From Burkholderia plantarii (GTDB taxonomy: Bacteria > Pseudomonadota > Gammaproteobacteria > Burkholderiales > Burkholderiaceae): 64,000 nucleotides of DNA. The notes below the pieces were generated by a model. That model did no database searches. It worked only from the letters and a program-made list of their open reading frames with translations, and was not told the origin of the DNA. Below are positions 37,848-46,975 of the stretch, piece by piece (the stretch's first letter is position 1; every line of letters starts with the position of its first letter). Position numbers and translations under genes: made by a program. Location: NCBI RefSeq assembly GCF_001411805.1, contig NZ_CP007212.1, positions 1,178,001-1,242,000 on the forward strand, written 5' to 3'.

Positions 37848-38672
37848 TCAGTCGATCAGCGCGCCCGTGTCGTCGTGGAACGGATGCGGTCCGTCGGCGG
37901 TATCGACGTAGACCTGATGCGAGACCAGTCCACCCACCGGGTCGTAGCGATGCACGGCGAACGAGGGCGGCTCCAGCGTGAACGCGGACGGCCCGTTCGG
38001 GCGCAGGTCGAACGCCACCTGGTGCGCGGGCGCGGCCACCGTCGAGGCGAGCGTGCCGCCGAAGCGCGCCACCATCGGCCGGTGGACGTGCCCGCACAGC
38101 ACGCGCTCGACGTTCGGATGGGCGCGCAGGATCGTGTCGAGCCGGCGCGCGGCGGCCGGATCGAGCCGCTGCGCGTCCATGTGCGCGATCCCGCAGGCGA
38201 ACGGCGGATGATGCAGCGCGACCACCACCGGGCGTCCCGCGGCGGCCTGCAGCTCGGCCGCGAGCCAGTCGAGCCGCGCGTCGCAGAGCAGGCCGCGGCT
38301 TTGCCCGGTGATCTGCGAATCGAGCGCGATCACGCGCAGCGGGCCGAGATCGAGCGCGTACTGCACGAACTCGCCCGTCTGCAGTTCGGCGCGCTCGGCG
38401 AACGCGCGCCGCAGCGCGCCGCGCTCGTCGTGGTTGCCGATCAGCAGGTAGTACGGAATCTCGAGCGGCGCGAGCAGCCGCTTCAGGTGCTGGTATTCGT
38501 CGTCGTGGCCGAAGTCGGTCAGGTCGCCGGTGATCAGCACCGCGTCGGGGCGCGGCACGAGCGCGTTCAGTCTGGCGACGGTGCGGGCGAGACTCGCCGC
38601 GGTGTCGACGCGCCGGTAGGCGAGCGCGCCGGGGCGCTTGATATGGAGATCGCTGATCTGGGCGAGCAGCAT
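37848..38672 (-). CDS. CpdA-like metallophosphodiesterase
   Basis: 274 residues. Calcineurin-like metallophosphoesterase motifs are all present: DLHIK (D-x-H), GDLTDFG, GNHDE, ALHHPPF and GHVH. The family includes cAMP phosphodiesterase CpdA and glycerophosphodiesterase GpdQ-type enzymes. It lies last in a LacI-regulated ABC importer operon, 43 bp after the ATPase gene. It probably hydrolyses the imported phosphodiester or a derivative (inference). Confidence 0.88.
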   Translation of the reverse strand: MLLAQISDLHIKRPGALAYRRVDTAASLARTVARLNALVPRPDAVLITGDLTDFGHDDEYQHLKRLLAPLEIPYYLLIGNHDERGALRRAFAERAELQTGEFVQYALDLGPLRVIALDSQITGQSRGLLCDARLDWLAAELQAAAGRPVVVALHHPPFACGIAHMDAQRLDPAAARRLDTILRAHPNVERVLCGHVHRPMVARFGGTLASTVAAPAHQVAFDLRPNGPSAFTLEPPSFAVHRYDPVGGLVSHQVYVDTADGPHPFHDDTGALID

Positions 38673-38715
38673 GGCGGGGCCTCGTGTTGCGGAGTGGCGG
38701 GGTGGCGGGGTGGGC

Positions 38716-39744
38716 TCAGGGCAGCGCGATCAGCCCTTCGGGCGCGATCGCGAGGCCCACGGCCGTGCCGCGCGCGAGCGCGATGCGGCCGGGTACGTCG
38801 ATCGCGAGCGCGTCGGGCGCCGCGTGGTCGATGCTCAGGCGCGTGCGTTCGCCGAGGAACGCGCAGCCGGCCACGACGCCGCGCAGCTGGGCGGCGGCCG
38901 GGTCGACGAGGCGCGCGTCCTCGGGGCGAAAGAACAGTTCGGATACCTGACGGGTCGACGGTACCGCGCCGCCGGTGGTGACGAGCATGCCGTCGCGCCA
39001 GCTGCCGGCGAGCCGGTTCAGCGTGCCGATGAACTGCGCGACGGCGCGGTTCGCGGGCTGGTAATAGATCTCGCGCGGCGTGCCGATCTGCTCGATGCGG
39101 CCCGCGCCCATCACCACGATGCGGTCGCCGAGCGCCATCGCTTCGGCCTGGTCGTGCGTGACGTAGACGGTGGTCACGCCGAGTTCGCGCAGCAGCGCGT
39201 TCATCTCGCGGCGCAGCGTCTCGCGCAGCTTCGCGTCGAGCGCGGTCAGCGGCTCGTCGAGCAGCAGCACGCGCGGCTGCACCGCCAGCGCGCGGGCCAG
39301 CGCGACGCGCTGCTTCTGGCCGCCCGACAGCTCGGTGACGGGGCGCTCGGCCAGCGACGCCAGCTGCATCATCGCCAGCAGTTCGTCCACGCGCGCGCGC
39401 AGCGCGGCGGCCTCGGTCCGGCGGATGCGAAGGCCGTAGCCGACGTTGCCGCGCACCGTCAGGTTCGGGAACAGCGCGTAGTTCTGGAACACCATGCCCA
39501 CCTGGCGGCGCTCGATCGGCAGCGCGGTCACGTCCTCGTCGCCGAACGCGATGGTGCCGCCGGCGTCGGGCGTCTCGAGCCCGGCGATCAGGCGCAGCGT
39601 GGTGGTCTTGCCGCAGCCGGACGGCCCCAGCAGCACGAGCGTTTCGCCCGCCCCGATCGCGAGATCGAGCGGTTCGAGCACGCGCGCGGCGCGAAACGTC
39701 TTCGCGCAGCGCGTGAGCGTGACGGGCAGGGAGGCGAGTTTCAT
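38716..39744 (-). CDS. ABC transporter ATP-binding protein (PotA/FbpC-type)
   Basis: 342 residues from the ATG at 39744; an in-frame ATG at 39780 would add 12. Walker A LLGPSGCGKTTT, Q-loop VFQNYALFPNLTV, signature LSGGQKQRVALARALA, Walker B LLLDEPLTALD and H-loop VTHDQAEAM are intact. A C-terminal TOBE domain is seen (residues ~275-342; LFFRPEDARLV). It pairs with the two adjacent permeases and binding protein in one operon. The type fits polyamine, iron, or 2-aminoethylphosphonate/phosphodiester importers. Confidence 0.93.
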   Translation of the reverse strand: MKLASLPVTLTRCAKTFRAARVLEPLDLAIGAGETLVLLGPSGCGKTTTLRLIAGLETPDAGGTIAFGDEDVTALPIERRQVGMVFQNYALFPNLTVRGNVGYGLRIRRTEAAALRARVDELLAMMQLASLAERPVTELSGGQKQRVALARALAVQPRVLLLDEPLTALDAKLRETLRREMNALLRELGVTTVYVTHDQAEAMALGDRIVVMGAGRIEQIGTPREIYYQPANRAVAQFIGTLNRLAGSWRDGMLVTTGGAVPSTRQVSELFFRPEDARLVDPAAAQLRGVVAGCAFLGERTRLSIDHAAPDALAIDVPGRIALARGTAVGLAIAPEGLIALP

Positions 39745-39785
39745 CGGCGTGGCGGGTGGGGGCGTGGGGCGGAGGAACATGGGCG

Positions 39786-40697
39786 TCAGGCCGACGGCCG
39801 GCGCGGCGCGGCGTCGATCCGCGAGCCGGCCGCGTCGATGCCGAGCCGTTGCATCGCCACCAGCAGCGGCAGCGTCATCAGCAGGAACAGGATCGTGTAG
39901 GCGCTGCCGAGTTCGATGCGCATCGAGGCATAGGTGTCGGCGAGGCCCACCGGCAGCGTCTTGGTGTCGGGCGTGTGCAGCATCCAGGTCAGGTTGAACT
40001 CGCCGATCGAGAGCGTCAGCACCGCGAGCGCGCCGGCCACGATGCCGGGCCGCAGGTTCGGCAGCACGATGGTGGCGAAGCGCGTGGCGAACGAGGCGCC
40101 GAGGCTGGCCGCGCCTTCCTCGAGCGTGCGCAGGTCCGCGCGCGCGGCCACGGCGGCCACCGCGCGGACCATGAACGGCAGCGTGAACACGACGTGGCCG
40201 GTCACGATGAACCAGAGGCTGGTGCGGAACGCGGAGAAACCGCCGTAGACGATCAGCAGCCCGAGCGCCGAGGCGAGCCCCGGCAGCGCGACGGGCAGCA
40301 CCAGCGCTTCCTCGATCAGGCGCGCGGCCCGATGGCGGCTGCGCGCGAGCGCGTAGCCGGCCGGCACGCCCGTGACCAGCGTGACGGCGAGCGTGGCGAG
40401 CGCGACCGCGAGCGAGAGCCACACCGAGCCGCGGTACTGGACCCAGACTTCGGCCAGCCAGTGCAGCGTGAGCCCGCTCGACAGGCCGCGGAACGCGTTG
40501 ACGGTCAGGCCGGTCAGCACCGACATCACCACCGGCACGATCAGGAACGCGCAGAGGCCGAGCGTGACGAGCCATTGCAGGGCTGAACCGAGCCTGAACT
40601 CGCGGCTGGCGCGGCGGCGCGGGAAGTCAGGCTGCGGAACGTGCGATGGCAGTGTGGAAGTTGCGGGCACAACGGTATCGGAGGTGGGCAGCGTCAT
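39786..40697 (-). CDS. ABC transporter permease 2
   Basis: 303 residues. A roughly 30-residue cytosolic N-tail and six helices. The EAA loop is visible as LEEGAASLGASFATRFATIVLP. It forms the membrane pair with the product of 40708-41529 and sits 10 bp after that gene. Confidence 0.9.
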   Translation of the reverse strand: MTLPTSDTVVPATSTLPSHVPQPDFPRRRASREFRLGSALQWLVTLGLCAFLIVPVVMSVLTGLTVNAFRGLSSGLTLHWLAEVWVQYRGSVWLSLAVALATLAVTLVTGVPAGYALARSRHRAARLIEEALVLPVALPGLASALGLLIVYGGFSAFRTSLWFIVTGHVVFTLPFMVRAVAAVAARADLRTLEEGAASLGASFATRFATIVLPNLRPGIVAGALAVLTLSIGEFNLTWMLHTPDTKTLPVGLADTYASMRIELGSAYTILFLLMTLPLLVAMQRLGIDAAGSRIDAAPRRPSA

Positions 40698-40707
40698 TGC
40701 GATGGTC

Positions 40708-41529
40708 TCATGCGGCCGCGGCGGCCTGCCCGGTCAGGCTGCGCGCGATCGCGAGCACGGCCCAGGTGACGAGGCCGAGCACGATCGACAGGCCCGCCGC
40801 GGTGGCCACGTCCGCGTTCAGCGTGAATTCGGTGTAGATCGTCATCGGCAGCACGTCGAGCTCGGTGGCCAGCGTGAACGCGGTGCCGAACGCGCCCATC
40901 GAGGTCGCGAAGCAGATCGCGCCCGAGGCGATCAGGCCCGGCGCGAGCGCCGGCAGCACGATGTCGGCGAACACGCGCCACGGCGAGGCGCCGAGCGAGC
41001 GCGCGGCCTCCTCGAGCGAGGCGTCGAGCTTCGAGGCCGCGGCGATCACGGTGACGATCACGCGCGGGATCGAGAAGTACAGGTATCCGGCGAACAGGCC
41101 CGCGAGCGAGTAGGCGAACACCCACCGGTCGCCCGTCAGCTTCGCCGACAGCAGCCCGATCAGCCCCTGGCGGCCCGCCAGCATGATCACCATGAAGCCC
41201 ACCACCACGCCCGGGAACGCCAGCGGGAAGGTCAGCAGCGCCACCAGCAGGCGCTTGCCGGCGAACGCGCGGCGCGCGAGCAGCAGCCCGGCCACGGTCG
41301 ACAGCACCAGCGTGACCAGCGTGACCGCCGCCGACAGCGCGACCGTGGCGGCCAGCGTCTTCAGGTAGCGCGGGTTCGACAGCAGCGCGGCGTAGGTGTC
41401 GAGCGGCGCGGCGCCGGCCGACTCGCGCACCAGCGCCGCCATCGGCAGCAGCCAGAACGCGGCGAACACCGCCAGCGCCGGCGCGACCAGCGCGACCCGC
41501 CAGCCGGTGGGGAACGTCAGCTCGCGCAT
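40708..41529 (-). CDS. ABC transporter permease 1
   Basis: 273 residues, six helices. The EAA motif is LEEAARSLGASPWRVFADI. It begins MRELTFPTGWRVALVAPALA and starts 11 bp after the binding-protein gene, indicating one transcript. Confidence 0.9.
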   Translation of the reverse strand: MRELTFPTGWRVALVAPALAVFAAFWLLPMAALVRESAGAAPLDTYAALLSNPRYLKTLAATVALSAAVTLVTLVLSTVAGLLLARRAFAGKRLLVALLTFPLAFPGVVVGFMVIMLAGRQGLIGLLSAKLTGDRWVFAYSLAGLFAGYLYFSIPRVIVTVIAAASKLDASLEEAARSLGASPWRVFADIVLPALAPGLIASGAICFATSMGAFGTAFTLATELDVLPMTIYTEFTLNADVATAAGLSIVLGLVTWAVLAIARSLTGQAAAAA

Positions 41530-41540
41530 CGCGCCGGCCG

Positions 41541-42599
41541 TCACGGCAGCGCCTGCAGGTACTGCTGGCCGAACGCCTGCTGGCCGGCCGCCATTTTGCC
41601 GAAGTCCACCGGCCGGGCGCGCGCGTAGTCGCTCGCCGGCAGGAACTTCGAGGCGATGTCGGGCGCGAGCGCCTGCGGGCGCACCGGCCGCAGCCAGGCG
41701 GCGGCCCACAGCTTCTGGCCCGCGTCGGACAGCACGAAGTCGAGCACCTTCCGGCCGTTGGCCGCGTGCGGCGCGTGCTTCACCAGGCTCATCACGTAGG
41801 GCACCGAGATGGTGCCCTCGGCGGGGATCACGAACGCCACGTTCGCGTGGTCCTTGTATCTGGCGCGATAGGCGTCGAAGTCGTAGTCGATCAGGATCGG
41901 GATCTCGCCCGACAGCACGCGCGCGTAGGCGGTCTGCTTCGGCACGATCGGCCGGTTCGCGCGCAGCTTGCGGAACCAGTCGAGCGCGGGGCGGAAATCG
42001 TCGAGCGAGCCGCCGAGCGCCTGGTTCACGGCCACCGCGCCTGCGTAGCCGACGAACGCGCTGGATGGATCGAGGTAGCCCACCATGCCCTTGTATTCGG
42101 GCTTGAGCAGGTCGGCCCACGAGCGCGGCACCGGCCGGCCGTCGAGCGCGTCCTGGTTGACGAAGAAGCCGAGCGTGCCCGAATGGATCGCGAACCAGTA
42201 GCCCTGCGGGTCCTTCAGGTTCGGCGGGATCTGGTCCCAGTGGGCCGGCTTGTACGGCTCGATCACGCCGCGCTGCCTGGCCTGGATCGCCGACGACACG
42301 CCGAGATAGACCACGTCGGCCACCGGGCTCTTCTGCTCGGCGATCAGCTGCGCGATCGCCTGGCCCGAGTTCTTGTCGTCGGCCGGCACGCGGATGCCCG
42401 TGGCCTGCCGGATCGCGGCGAGCTGCGCGGCCCAGTCGGCCCACTCGGGCGGGCAGTTGTAGCAGATCGCCGTTTCCTCGGCCTGGGCCGAGGCCGGCGC
42501 GAACGCGGCGAGGGCTGCGACCGCAGCCAGTGCCGCCGAAGCGGTTGCGCGGCGCAGCGCGCCGAGGCGCGCGTGCCGCGACGAGGGGCGAGGGATCAC
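41541..42599 (-). CDS. ABC transporter periplasmic substrate-binding protein
   Basis: 352 residues. The start is GTG at 42597-42599, 7 nt after a perfect AGGAGG, which decides it over the upstream in-frame ATG. A Sec signal peptide (about residues 1-40, ending ASAQA) precedes the mature AEETAICYNC. The fold is the AfuA/PotD-like class F (YWFAIHSGTLGFFVNQDAL, then LIDYDFDAYRARYKD). A Cys pair near the mature N-terminus (CYNC) is unusual. The ligand is unknown, but the phosphodiesterase in the operon suggests an organophosphate. Confidence 0.9.
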   Translation of the reverse strand: MIPRPSSRHARLGALRRATASAALAAVAALAAFAPASAQAEETAICYNCPPEWADWAAQLAAIRQATGIRVPADDKNSGQAIAQLIAEQKSPVADVVYLGVSSAIQARQRGVIEPYKPAHWDQIPPNLKDPQGYWFAIHSGTLGFFVNQDALDGRPVPRSWADLLKPEYKGMVGYLDPSSAFVGYAGAVAVNQALGGSLDDFRPALDWFRKLRANRPIVPKQTAYARVLSGEIPILIDYDFDAYRARYKDHANVAFVIPAEGTISVPYVMSLVKHAPHAANGRKVLDFVLSDAGQKLWAAAWLRPVRPQALAPDIASKFLPASDYARARPVDFGKMAAGQQAFGQQYLQALP

Positions 42600-42782
42600 T
42601 GCGGGCCTCCTGACGGAAACGGATGGGACGGACGATGGCGCGCGGCGCGCGAGGTGGCGAGGCCGGCCGGTGACGGCGCGGCAGAGATGCATGCCGAGGC
42701 GGGCCGGCGCGGCGCCGGGCCGGCGATGGCGATCGCGACGGCGAGAGACGGGGGCGCGGCGGGCGGCGGCATGGCGGGACGC

Positions 42783-43817
42783 TCAGCGGCCGCGCGCGAG
42801 GCGCGTCACGACGCCGTCGCCGATGGTGGCGATCGAGGCGCCGTCACGCACCACGTGCGGCAGCGTCAGCGCGGGCGTGTCGTGGGTCTCGCCGGCCAGC
42901 CGCTCGGCCAGGCGCCGCCAGGCGAAGCGGCCGATCTCGCGGTTCGGCGTGGCGACGCTCGCCAGCGCCGGCGCCAGCAGCTCGCCCACGGCGAGGCCGT
43001 CGAAGCCGAGCACCGAGATGTCGTCGGGCACGCTGAAGTTCGCGTCGCGCAGCGCGCGCATCACCACCATCGCGAGCAGGTCGTTGCTGCAGAAGATCGC
43101 CGTCGGCCGCGTGGTGCGCGAGGTCAGGTGCGCGAGCACCGCGTTCGGCAGCACCGGCGCGTTGAAGTCCACCTCGAGCGCCGGCAGCGGCGTCAGCCCC
43201 TGGTCGGAGAGCGCCTGCGCGTAGCCGATGTGGCGCAGCCGGGCGCGGTCCGAGGCGGCCAGCGAGCCCGCCAGCATCAGCACGCGGCGGTGGCCGCGCG
43301 CGATCAGGTGGCGCACGCCGTCGTAGGCGGCGAGCCGGTTGTCGACCGCCACCGACGGGCGATGCGGCGTGTCGTTGTGGATCAGCGTGTAGAGCAGGCC
43401 GTCCTCGTCGAGCGCGTCGAGCAGCGGATGCGCGTGCGCATCGGCCACCGTCAGGATCAGCCCTTCGACGCGCTGCGCGCGCAACGTGTCGATCGCGTGC
43501 CGCTCGCGCGCCGCGTTGTATTCGGTGGTCATCACGATCAGCTTGAAGCCGGCGCGCGAGGCGAGTTCGTCGATGCCCTGCAGGCATTCGGCGAACACCG
43601 GGTTCGCGAGCGTGGGCAGCATCACGCCGATCAGCTGCGTGCGCTCGTTGCGCAACTGGCGGCCCAGCGGACTCGGACGGAACCGCAGCGTTTCGATCGC
43701 TTCCTGGATCGTCGCGAGCGTGGCCGGGCTCACCGAGTCCGGCGCATTGATCGCCCGCGACACGGTGGCGATCGAAAAGCCGGACAGGGCGGCCACATCT
43801 TTGATGGTCGACGTCAT
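42783..43817 (-). CDS. LacI-family transcriptional regulator
   Basis: 344 residues. The HTH is at residues 3-48 (STIKDVAALSGFSIATVSRA), with the hinge IETLRFRPSPLGRQLRNER. The type I periplasmic-binding-like ligand domain extends to the C-terminus. It heads the ABC importer cluster and is separated from the binding-protein gene by 183 bp. Two LacI-type operators lie directly upstream (43829-43842 and 43903-43916), so autorepression is likely. Confidence 0.93.
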   Translation of the reverse strand: MTSTIKDVAALSGFSIATVSRAINAPDSVSPATLATIQEAIETLRFRPSPLGRQLRNERTQLIGVMLPTLANPVFAECLQGIDELASRAGFKLIVMTTEYNAARERHAIDTLRAQRVEGLILTVADAHAHPLLDALDEDGLLYTLIHNDTPHRPSVAVDNRLAAYDGVRHLIARGHRRVLMLAGSLAASDRARLRHIGYAQALSDQGLTPLPALEVDFNAPVLPNAVLAHLTSRTTRPTAIFCSNDLLAMVVMRALRDANFSVPDDISVLGFDGLAVGELLAPALASVATPNREIGRFAWRRLAERLAGETHDTPALTLPHVVRDGASIATIGDGVVTRLARGR

Positions 43818-43828
43818 GAACTCGGCGG

Positions 43829-43916
43829 TGTAATCGTTTTCATGGCCAAAATTATCGACAGCGCACATGACGGATCGATGACGCCAAATTGACCGCCGCC
43901 GGCGAAAACGATTGCG
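43829..43916. promoter_or_regulatory. Two LacI-type operators
   Basis: TGTAATCGTTTTCA at 43829-43842 fits the LacI/GalR consensus TGnAAnCGnTTnCA at every fixed position and lies 11 bp before the regulator start. A second copy in the other orientation, CGAAAACGATTGCG at 43903-43916, differs only at the outer bases. Confidence 0.65.
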
Positions 43917-44007
43917 CGTGAAGGAATCGAAATTCCGTCGGCGACCGCGCCGGCGAACCCGAACGCGAACCCTTCACTGGCAATGCGCAGACATTTGCCC
44001 CACCCGA

Positions 44008-44036
44008 CTGAAGACGCGGCGCACCGGTGGTAGAAT
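44008..44036 (+). promoter_or_regulatory. Putative tRNA promoter
   Basis: CTGAAG (44008-44013), a 17-bp spacer and TAGAAT (44031-44036), followed by a GC-rich discriminator and the tRNA start 16 bp downstream. Confidence 0.45.
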
Positions 44037-44051
44037 GCGGACCGCCCTTTT

Positions 44052-44398
44052 GCCGGGGTGATGAAATTGGTAAACATAGCGGACTTAAATGATTGAGTGC
44101 CCGGTTGGAAACGGCCGGTGCAGAACCCTTCAAATTCGGTGAAACCCCTGGCGCGCGATGCGCCGAGGCAACGCCGAGCCAAGCCCGGATGCCGCGCGAG
44201 CGCAGGCGGGAAGGTGTAGAGACTAGACGGGGGGCGCCTAAGGTTGCGCGAGCGGAAGCACCGCTTGCCGGCGAAGGTGAAGGCATAGTCCAGCGCACGA
44301 ACGGCAGCGCCAGCGCGCCGCCGGCTTCGAAAGAAGCAGTGTGACGAAAATCCGCCGCCTTCATTGGCTTGCCGGTTCGAGTCCGGTCCCCGGCACCA
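44052..44398 (+). tRNA. tRNA-Leu(UAA) interrupted by a group I intron
   Basis: Exon 1 is 44052-44086 (GCCGGGG acceptor strand, D arm, anticodon stem GCGGA and loop bases CUU). Exon 2 is 44347-44398 (AAAA, stem UCCGC, class II variable arm GCC-UUCAUU-GGC, T arm GCCGG-UUCGAGU-CCGGU, acceptor CCCCGGC, A, encoded CCA). Joined, they give an 87-nt class II tRNA with loop CU-UAA-AA. The acceptor and all stems pair. The intron splits the anticodon between U34 and A35, the same site used by cyanobacterial tRNA-Leu(UAA) introns. It is probably essential unless a second UUA-reading tRNA exists elsewhere. Confidence 0.95.
44087..44346 (+). ncRNA. Group I (IC3-like) self-splicing intron, 260 nt
   Basis: All conserved core elements are visible in order: P-like AAATTCGGTGAAACC (44132-44146), Q-like AACGCCGAGCCAAGC (44170-44184), R-like AGAGACTAGACGG (44218-44230) and S-like AAGGCATAGTCC (44280-44291). 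The intron ends in G (44346) after the exon-1 terminal U, as required. An internal guide GAGT near the 5' end can pair with exon ACUU, giving a U-G pair at the splice site. The core strongly resembles the Azoarcus tRNA-Ile intron, although the host tRNA differs. No homing endonuclease ORF is present. Confidence 0.94.
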
Positions 44399-44467
44399 AG
44401 TATGTGAGAGGTGGCCTCACTCGTTCGGACAGTTATCCGAGATTTTTAAGTGGAGCGTCCGAGGCAA

Positions 44468-45060
44468 TCATGCGGCCGATTTGATCGCAGGCAGCGTCGC
44501 GAAGTATGCCTCGTCCGGCGTGCGATCCGCCAGGCTCGAATGGGGCCGTTTTCGGTTGTATAGCTCGATGTAGTCGCCGATGGAGCGCCGGGCGTGGCTT
44601 CCAGCGTAATGGCGACCCGATGCGCGAGAATCTTGCGACTCGCCCAGTCCACCACCGCCGTCAGGTACAAGAAGCCGCGCGCCATCGGAATGGACGTCGT
44701 GTCGAGAGCGAACACCTGATTGGCGCGGTCGACCTTCATGCCGCGCAGCGGGTACGGCCAGATCTTGTGCTGTGCGTGGCGCCGGCTCGTGTTCGGCTTG
44801 CAGTACAGCGCCTCGACACCCATGCGCCTCATCAGCGTGCGCTCACGCCGGCGGCCGACTTCATGGCCTTCCCGGCGTAACAGACGTGCCAGCATCCGTG
44901 CCCCGGAAAATGGAAACCCCATGTGCAGTTCGTCGATTCGACGCATCAGCAACTGATCCGCCTCGCTCACTGGCTGCGCCCGGTAATATGCGCTCGATCT
45001 CGCGACGCCAACCAGTCGCGTCTGTCGCGAAACCGGCAACGCATGCGTGCGGTCAATCAT
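44468..45060 (-). pseudogene. IS3-family transposase OrfB, internally deleted
   Basis: The N-terminal part is normal ([20 protein letters not shown], then MGFPFSGARMLARLLRREGH and the first catalytic region VFALDTTSIPMARGFLYLTA). After RVAITLEA the frame jumps. The final segment resumes in another frame as RSIGDYIELYNRKRPHSSL and ends at 44468. Roughly 85-90 codons carrying the second catalytic Asp and the Glu are missing, so the protein cannot transpose. Confidence 0.88.
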
Positions 45061-45365
45061 CGCTTTGCGCTCGACAGTCCGGCTTTGCCGAGCGCTCCGG
45101 ACAAAAAATCGTTCTCCAGCGTCAACTGTCCGATCTTCGCGTGCAGCGTTTTCACGTCCACCGGCGGCTCGTTCGACGGTGGACCGGCCGCGCCGAACAC
45201 ATCCGCCGCACGCTCCTGCAGTTGCCGCTTCCACTCCGTGATCTGGTTCGGATGCACATCGAACTGCTGCGCCAGCTCGGCCAGCGTGCGCTCGCCCTTG
45301 ACCGCCGCCAGGGCCACTTTCGCCTTGAACGCCGCTGAGTGCGTCCGTCGGGTTCTCTTCGTCAT
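45057..45365 (-). CDS. IS3-family transposase OrfA
   Basis: 102 residues. The HTH region is [20 protein letters not shown] with [19 protein letters not shown], followed by a leucine-zipper-like coiled coil ([20 protein letters not shown]). It is the DNA-binding partner that normally fuses with OrfB by a -1 frameshift. OrfB is broken here. Confidence 0.9.
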   Translation of the reverse strand: MTKRTRRTHSAAFKAKVALAAVKGERTLAELAQQFDVHPNQITEWKRQLQERAADVFGAAGPPSNEPPVDVKTLHAKIGQLTLENDFLSGALGKAGLSSAKR

Positions 45366-45509
45366 CTTTCCGATTCCTTTGCCTGCAGTATCGCTGGCTC
45401 AGGCCCCGGGCATTCCACTTACCCGACTGTCCGAATTTGCGCGGCCACCTCTCACGATCGTTGTCGGGCGAGGCATTCAAGCCGTCTGCCGCCGCGCGAC
45501 CGCCGCCAG

Positions 45510-45548
45510 AAAAAAACCCGCGAGCCTTCGAAGGTCTCGCGGGTTTTG
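45510..45548. terminator. Bidirectional terminator
   Basis: AACCCGCGAG and CTCGCGGGTT pair around CCTTCGAAGGT. The minus strand continues into seven T residues (after the BASS gene), and the plus strand has TTTTGTT. It probably once also ended the tRNA-Leu transcript before the IS inserted. Confidence 0.8.
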
Positions 45549-45586
45549 TTCATGACCGGCCGCCGACGCCGGTCGGTTACGCGCCC

Positions 45587-46513
45587 TCACTCGCGCGGCG
45601 CGCCCTTCGCCGGCCGCCCGGCCCAATACCCCGCCAGCAGCGAACCCGACAGGTTGTGCCAGACCGAGAACAGCGCGCCCGGCAGCGCCGCGATCGGCGT
45701 GAAGTAGAGCTTGCCGAGCGTGGCGGCGAGCCCGGAGTTCTGCATGCCGACCTCGATCGCGAGCGTGCGGCACACGGCTTCGTCGAAGCCGAGCAGGCGC
45801 CCGCCCCAGTAGCCGCCGAGCAGCCCGATCGCGTTGTGCAGCATGACGCCGACCATCACGACGAGCCCCACCGAGGCGATGCTGTTGCGCGTGCCGGCCA
45901 CCACGGCGGCGATGATCAGCAGGATCGCGACCATCGACACGAGCGGCAGGTACGGCTCGATCGCATCGACCGCGCGGCGGAACAGGTGGTTGACGATCAG
46001 CCCGACCACGATCGGCAGCGCGACGATCTGCAGGATGCTCATCAGCATGCCGTGGACGTCGACGGCGATCGACGCGTCGACGTACAGGCGCGTGAGCAGC
46101 GGCGTGGCGAACACGCCGACCAGCGTCGACAGCGCGCTGATCGTCACCGACAGCGCGACGTCGCCGCGCGCCAGATAGATCATCACGTTCGAGGCGGTGC
46201 CGCTCGCGACGCTGCCGACCAGCACCATGCCGGCGGTCAGGTCGGGCGGCATCCGCAGCAGCTTCGCGAGCGCCCAGGCGGCGAGCGGCATCACGAGGTA
46301 GTGCAGCACGATGCCGGCGAGCACCGGCGCGGGGCGCGTGAAGACGCGGCGGAAATCGGCGATCGACAGCGTGACGCCCATCGACAGCATGATCAGCGTG
46401 AGCAGCGCGGTGACGTGCGGCGCGACGGGCGAGAAGGTCGCCGGCGAGAAATACGCGGCGAGCGAGATCAGCACGGCCCACAGCGGAAAGAGTCGGGTAA
46501 CCCGGGCAAGCAT
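45587..46513 (-). CDS. BASS-family (bile acid:Na+ symporter-like) transporter
   Basis: 308 residues, nine to ten helices. It begins [20 protein letters not shown] and has [36 protein letters not shown] and [20 protein letters not shown], the paired BASS crossover motifs. Bacterial members move pantoate, keto acids or other organic anions with sodium. The exact substrate is open. Monocistronic, with a strong terminator. Confidence 0.92.
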   Translation of the reverse strand: MLARVTRLFPLWAVLISLAAYFSPATFSPVAPHVTALLTLIMLSMGVTLSIADFRRVFTRPAPVLAGIVLHYLVMPLAAWALAKLLRMPPDLTAGMVLVGSVASGTASNVMIYLARGDVALSVTISALSTLVGVFATPLLTRLYVDASIAVDVHGMLMSILQIVALPIVVGLIVNHLFRRAVDAIEPYLPLVSMVAILLIIAAVVAGTRNSIASVGLVVMVGVMLHNAIGLLGGYWGGRLLGFDEAVCRTLAIEVGMQNSGLAATLGKLYFTPIAALPGALFSVWHNLSGSLLAGYWAGRPAKGAPRE

Positions 46514-46975
46514 GGTGAAGAATCCTTGGTCGATCTTGTTGGTGTCGTGGCGGGCCGGGCCGCGTCGCGCGGGGCGGCCCCGCGGGAGCCGGCGCGAGGG
46601 CGCTGGGCGCGCCTCGCGGAACAGGCGGCGCAAGCGGGCAGCGGGTTGACTGCCGGATCGTCCGGCGCCGGTCCTCGTGGGACGGCGCATGCCTGGCAGA
46701 CGGCGCGAAAGCGGGGATTCTACCTTGCGGGGGTGGCGGGGCCGGGTGGCGGCCGGTGGGTGTGGATCAGCGGGAAGGCCGGTCAGCGCCTGATCGAGAC
46801 GGTCGAGCGGGCGACAAGGATCGCATGCGAGGGCCGCGAGCGCGCGCGGCGTGGTGAGGTTCGAACCCGGGAAGGCACGGCGCGAATCGGACGATCCGGA
46901 TGGATCGATGTCGTCGATGCGTTCCCGGCTCGGGAGCGCTCGCCCGCATCGCGCGGGCGCGCCCCGTCGATTCCC
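46514..46975. other. 462-bp intergenic region
   Basis: This stretch lies between two minus-strand transporter genes. GC-rich; no convincing ORF, hairpin-T structure or operator was found. Confidence 0.35.

Larger units (their letters stand above)
44405..45454 (-). mobile_element. Degenerate IS3-family insertion sequence
   Basis: Terminal inverted repeats TGAGAGGTGGCC are at 44405-44416 and, inverted, 45443-45454. Further inside, both ends share TTCGGACAGT and TAAGTGGA. orfA is intact and orfB has an internal deletion with a frameshift, so the element is non-autonomous. It lies 6 bp after the tRNA-Leu CCA and separates the tRNA from the bidirectional terminator at 45510. No target-site duplication is evident. 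Confidence 0.9.
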
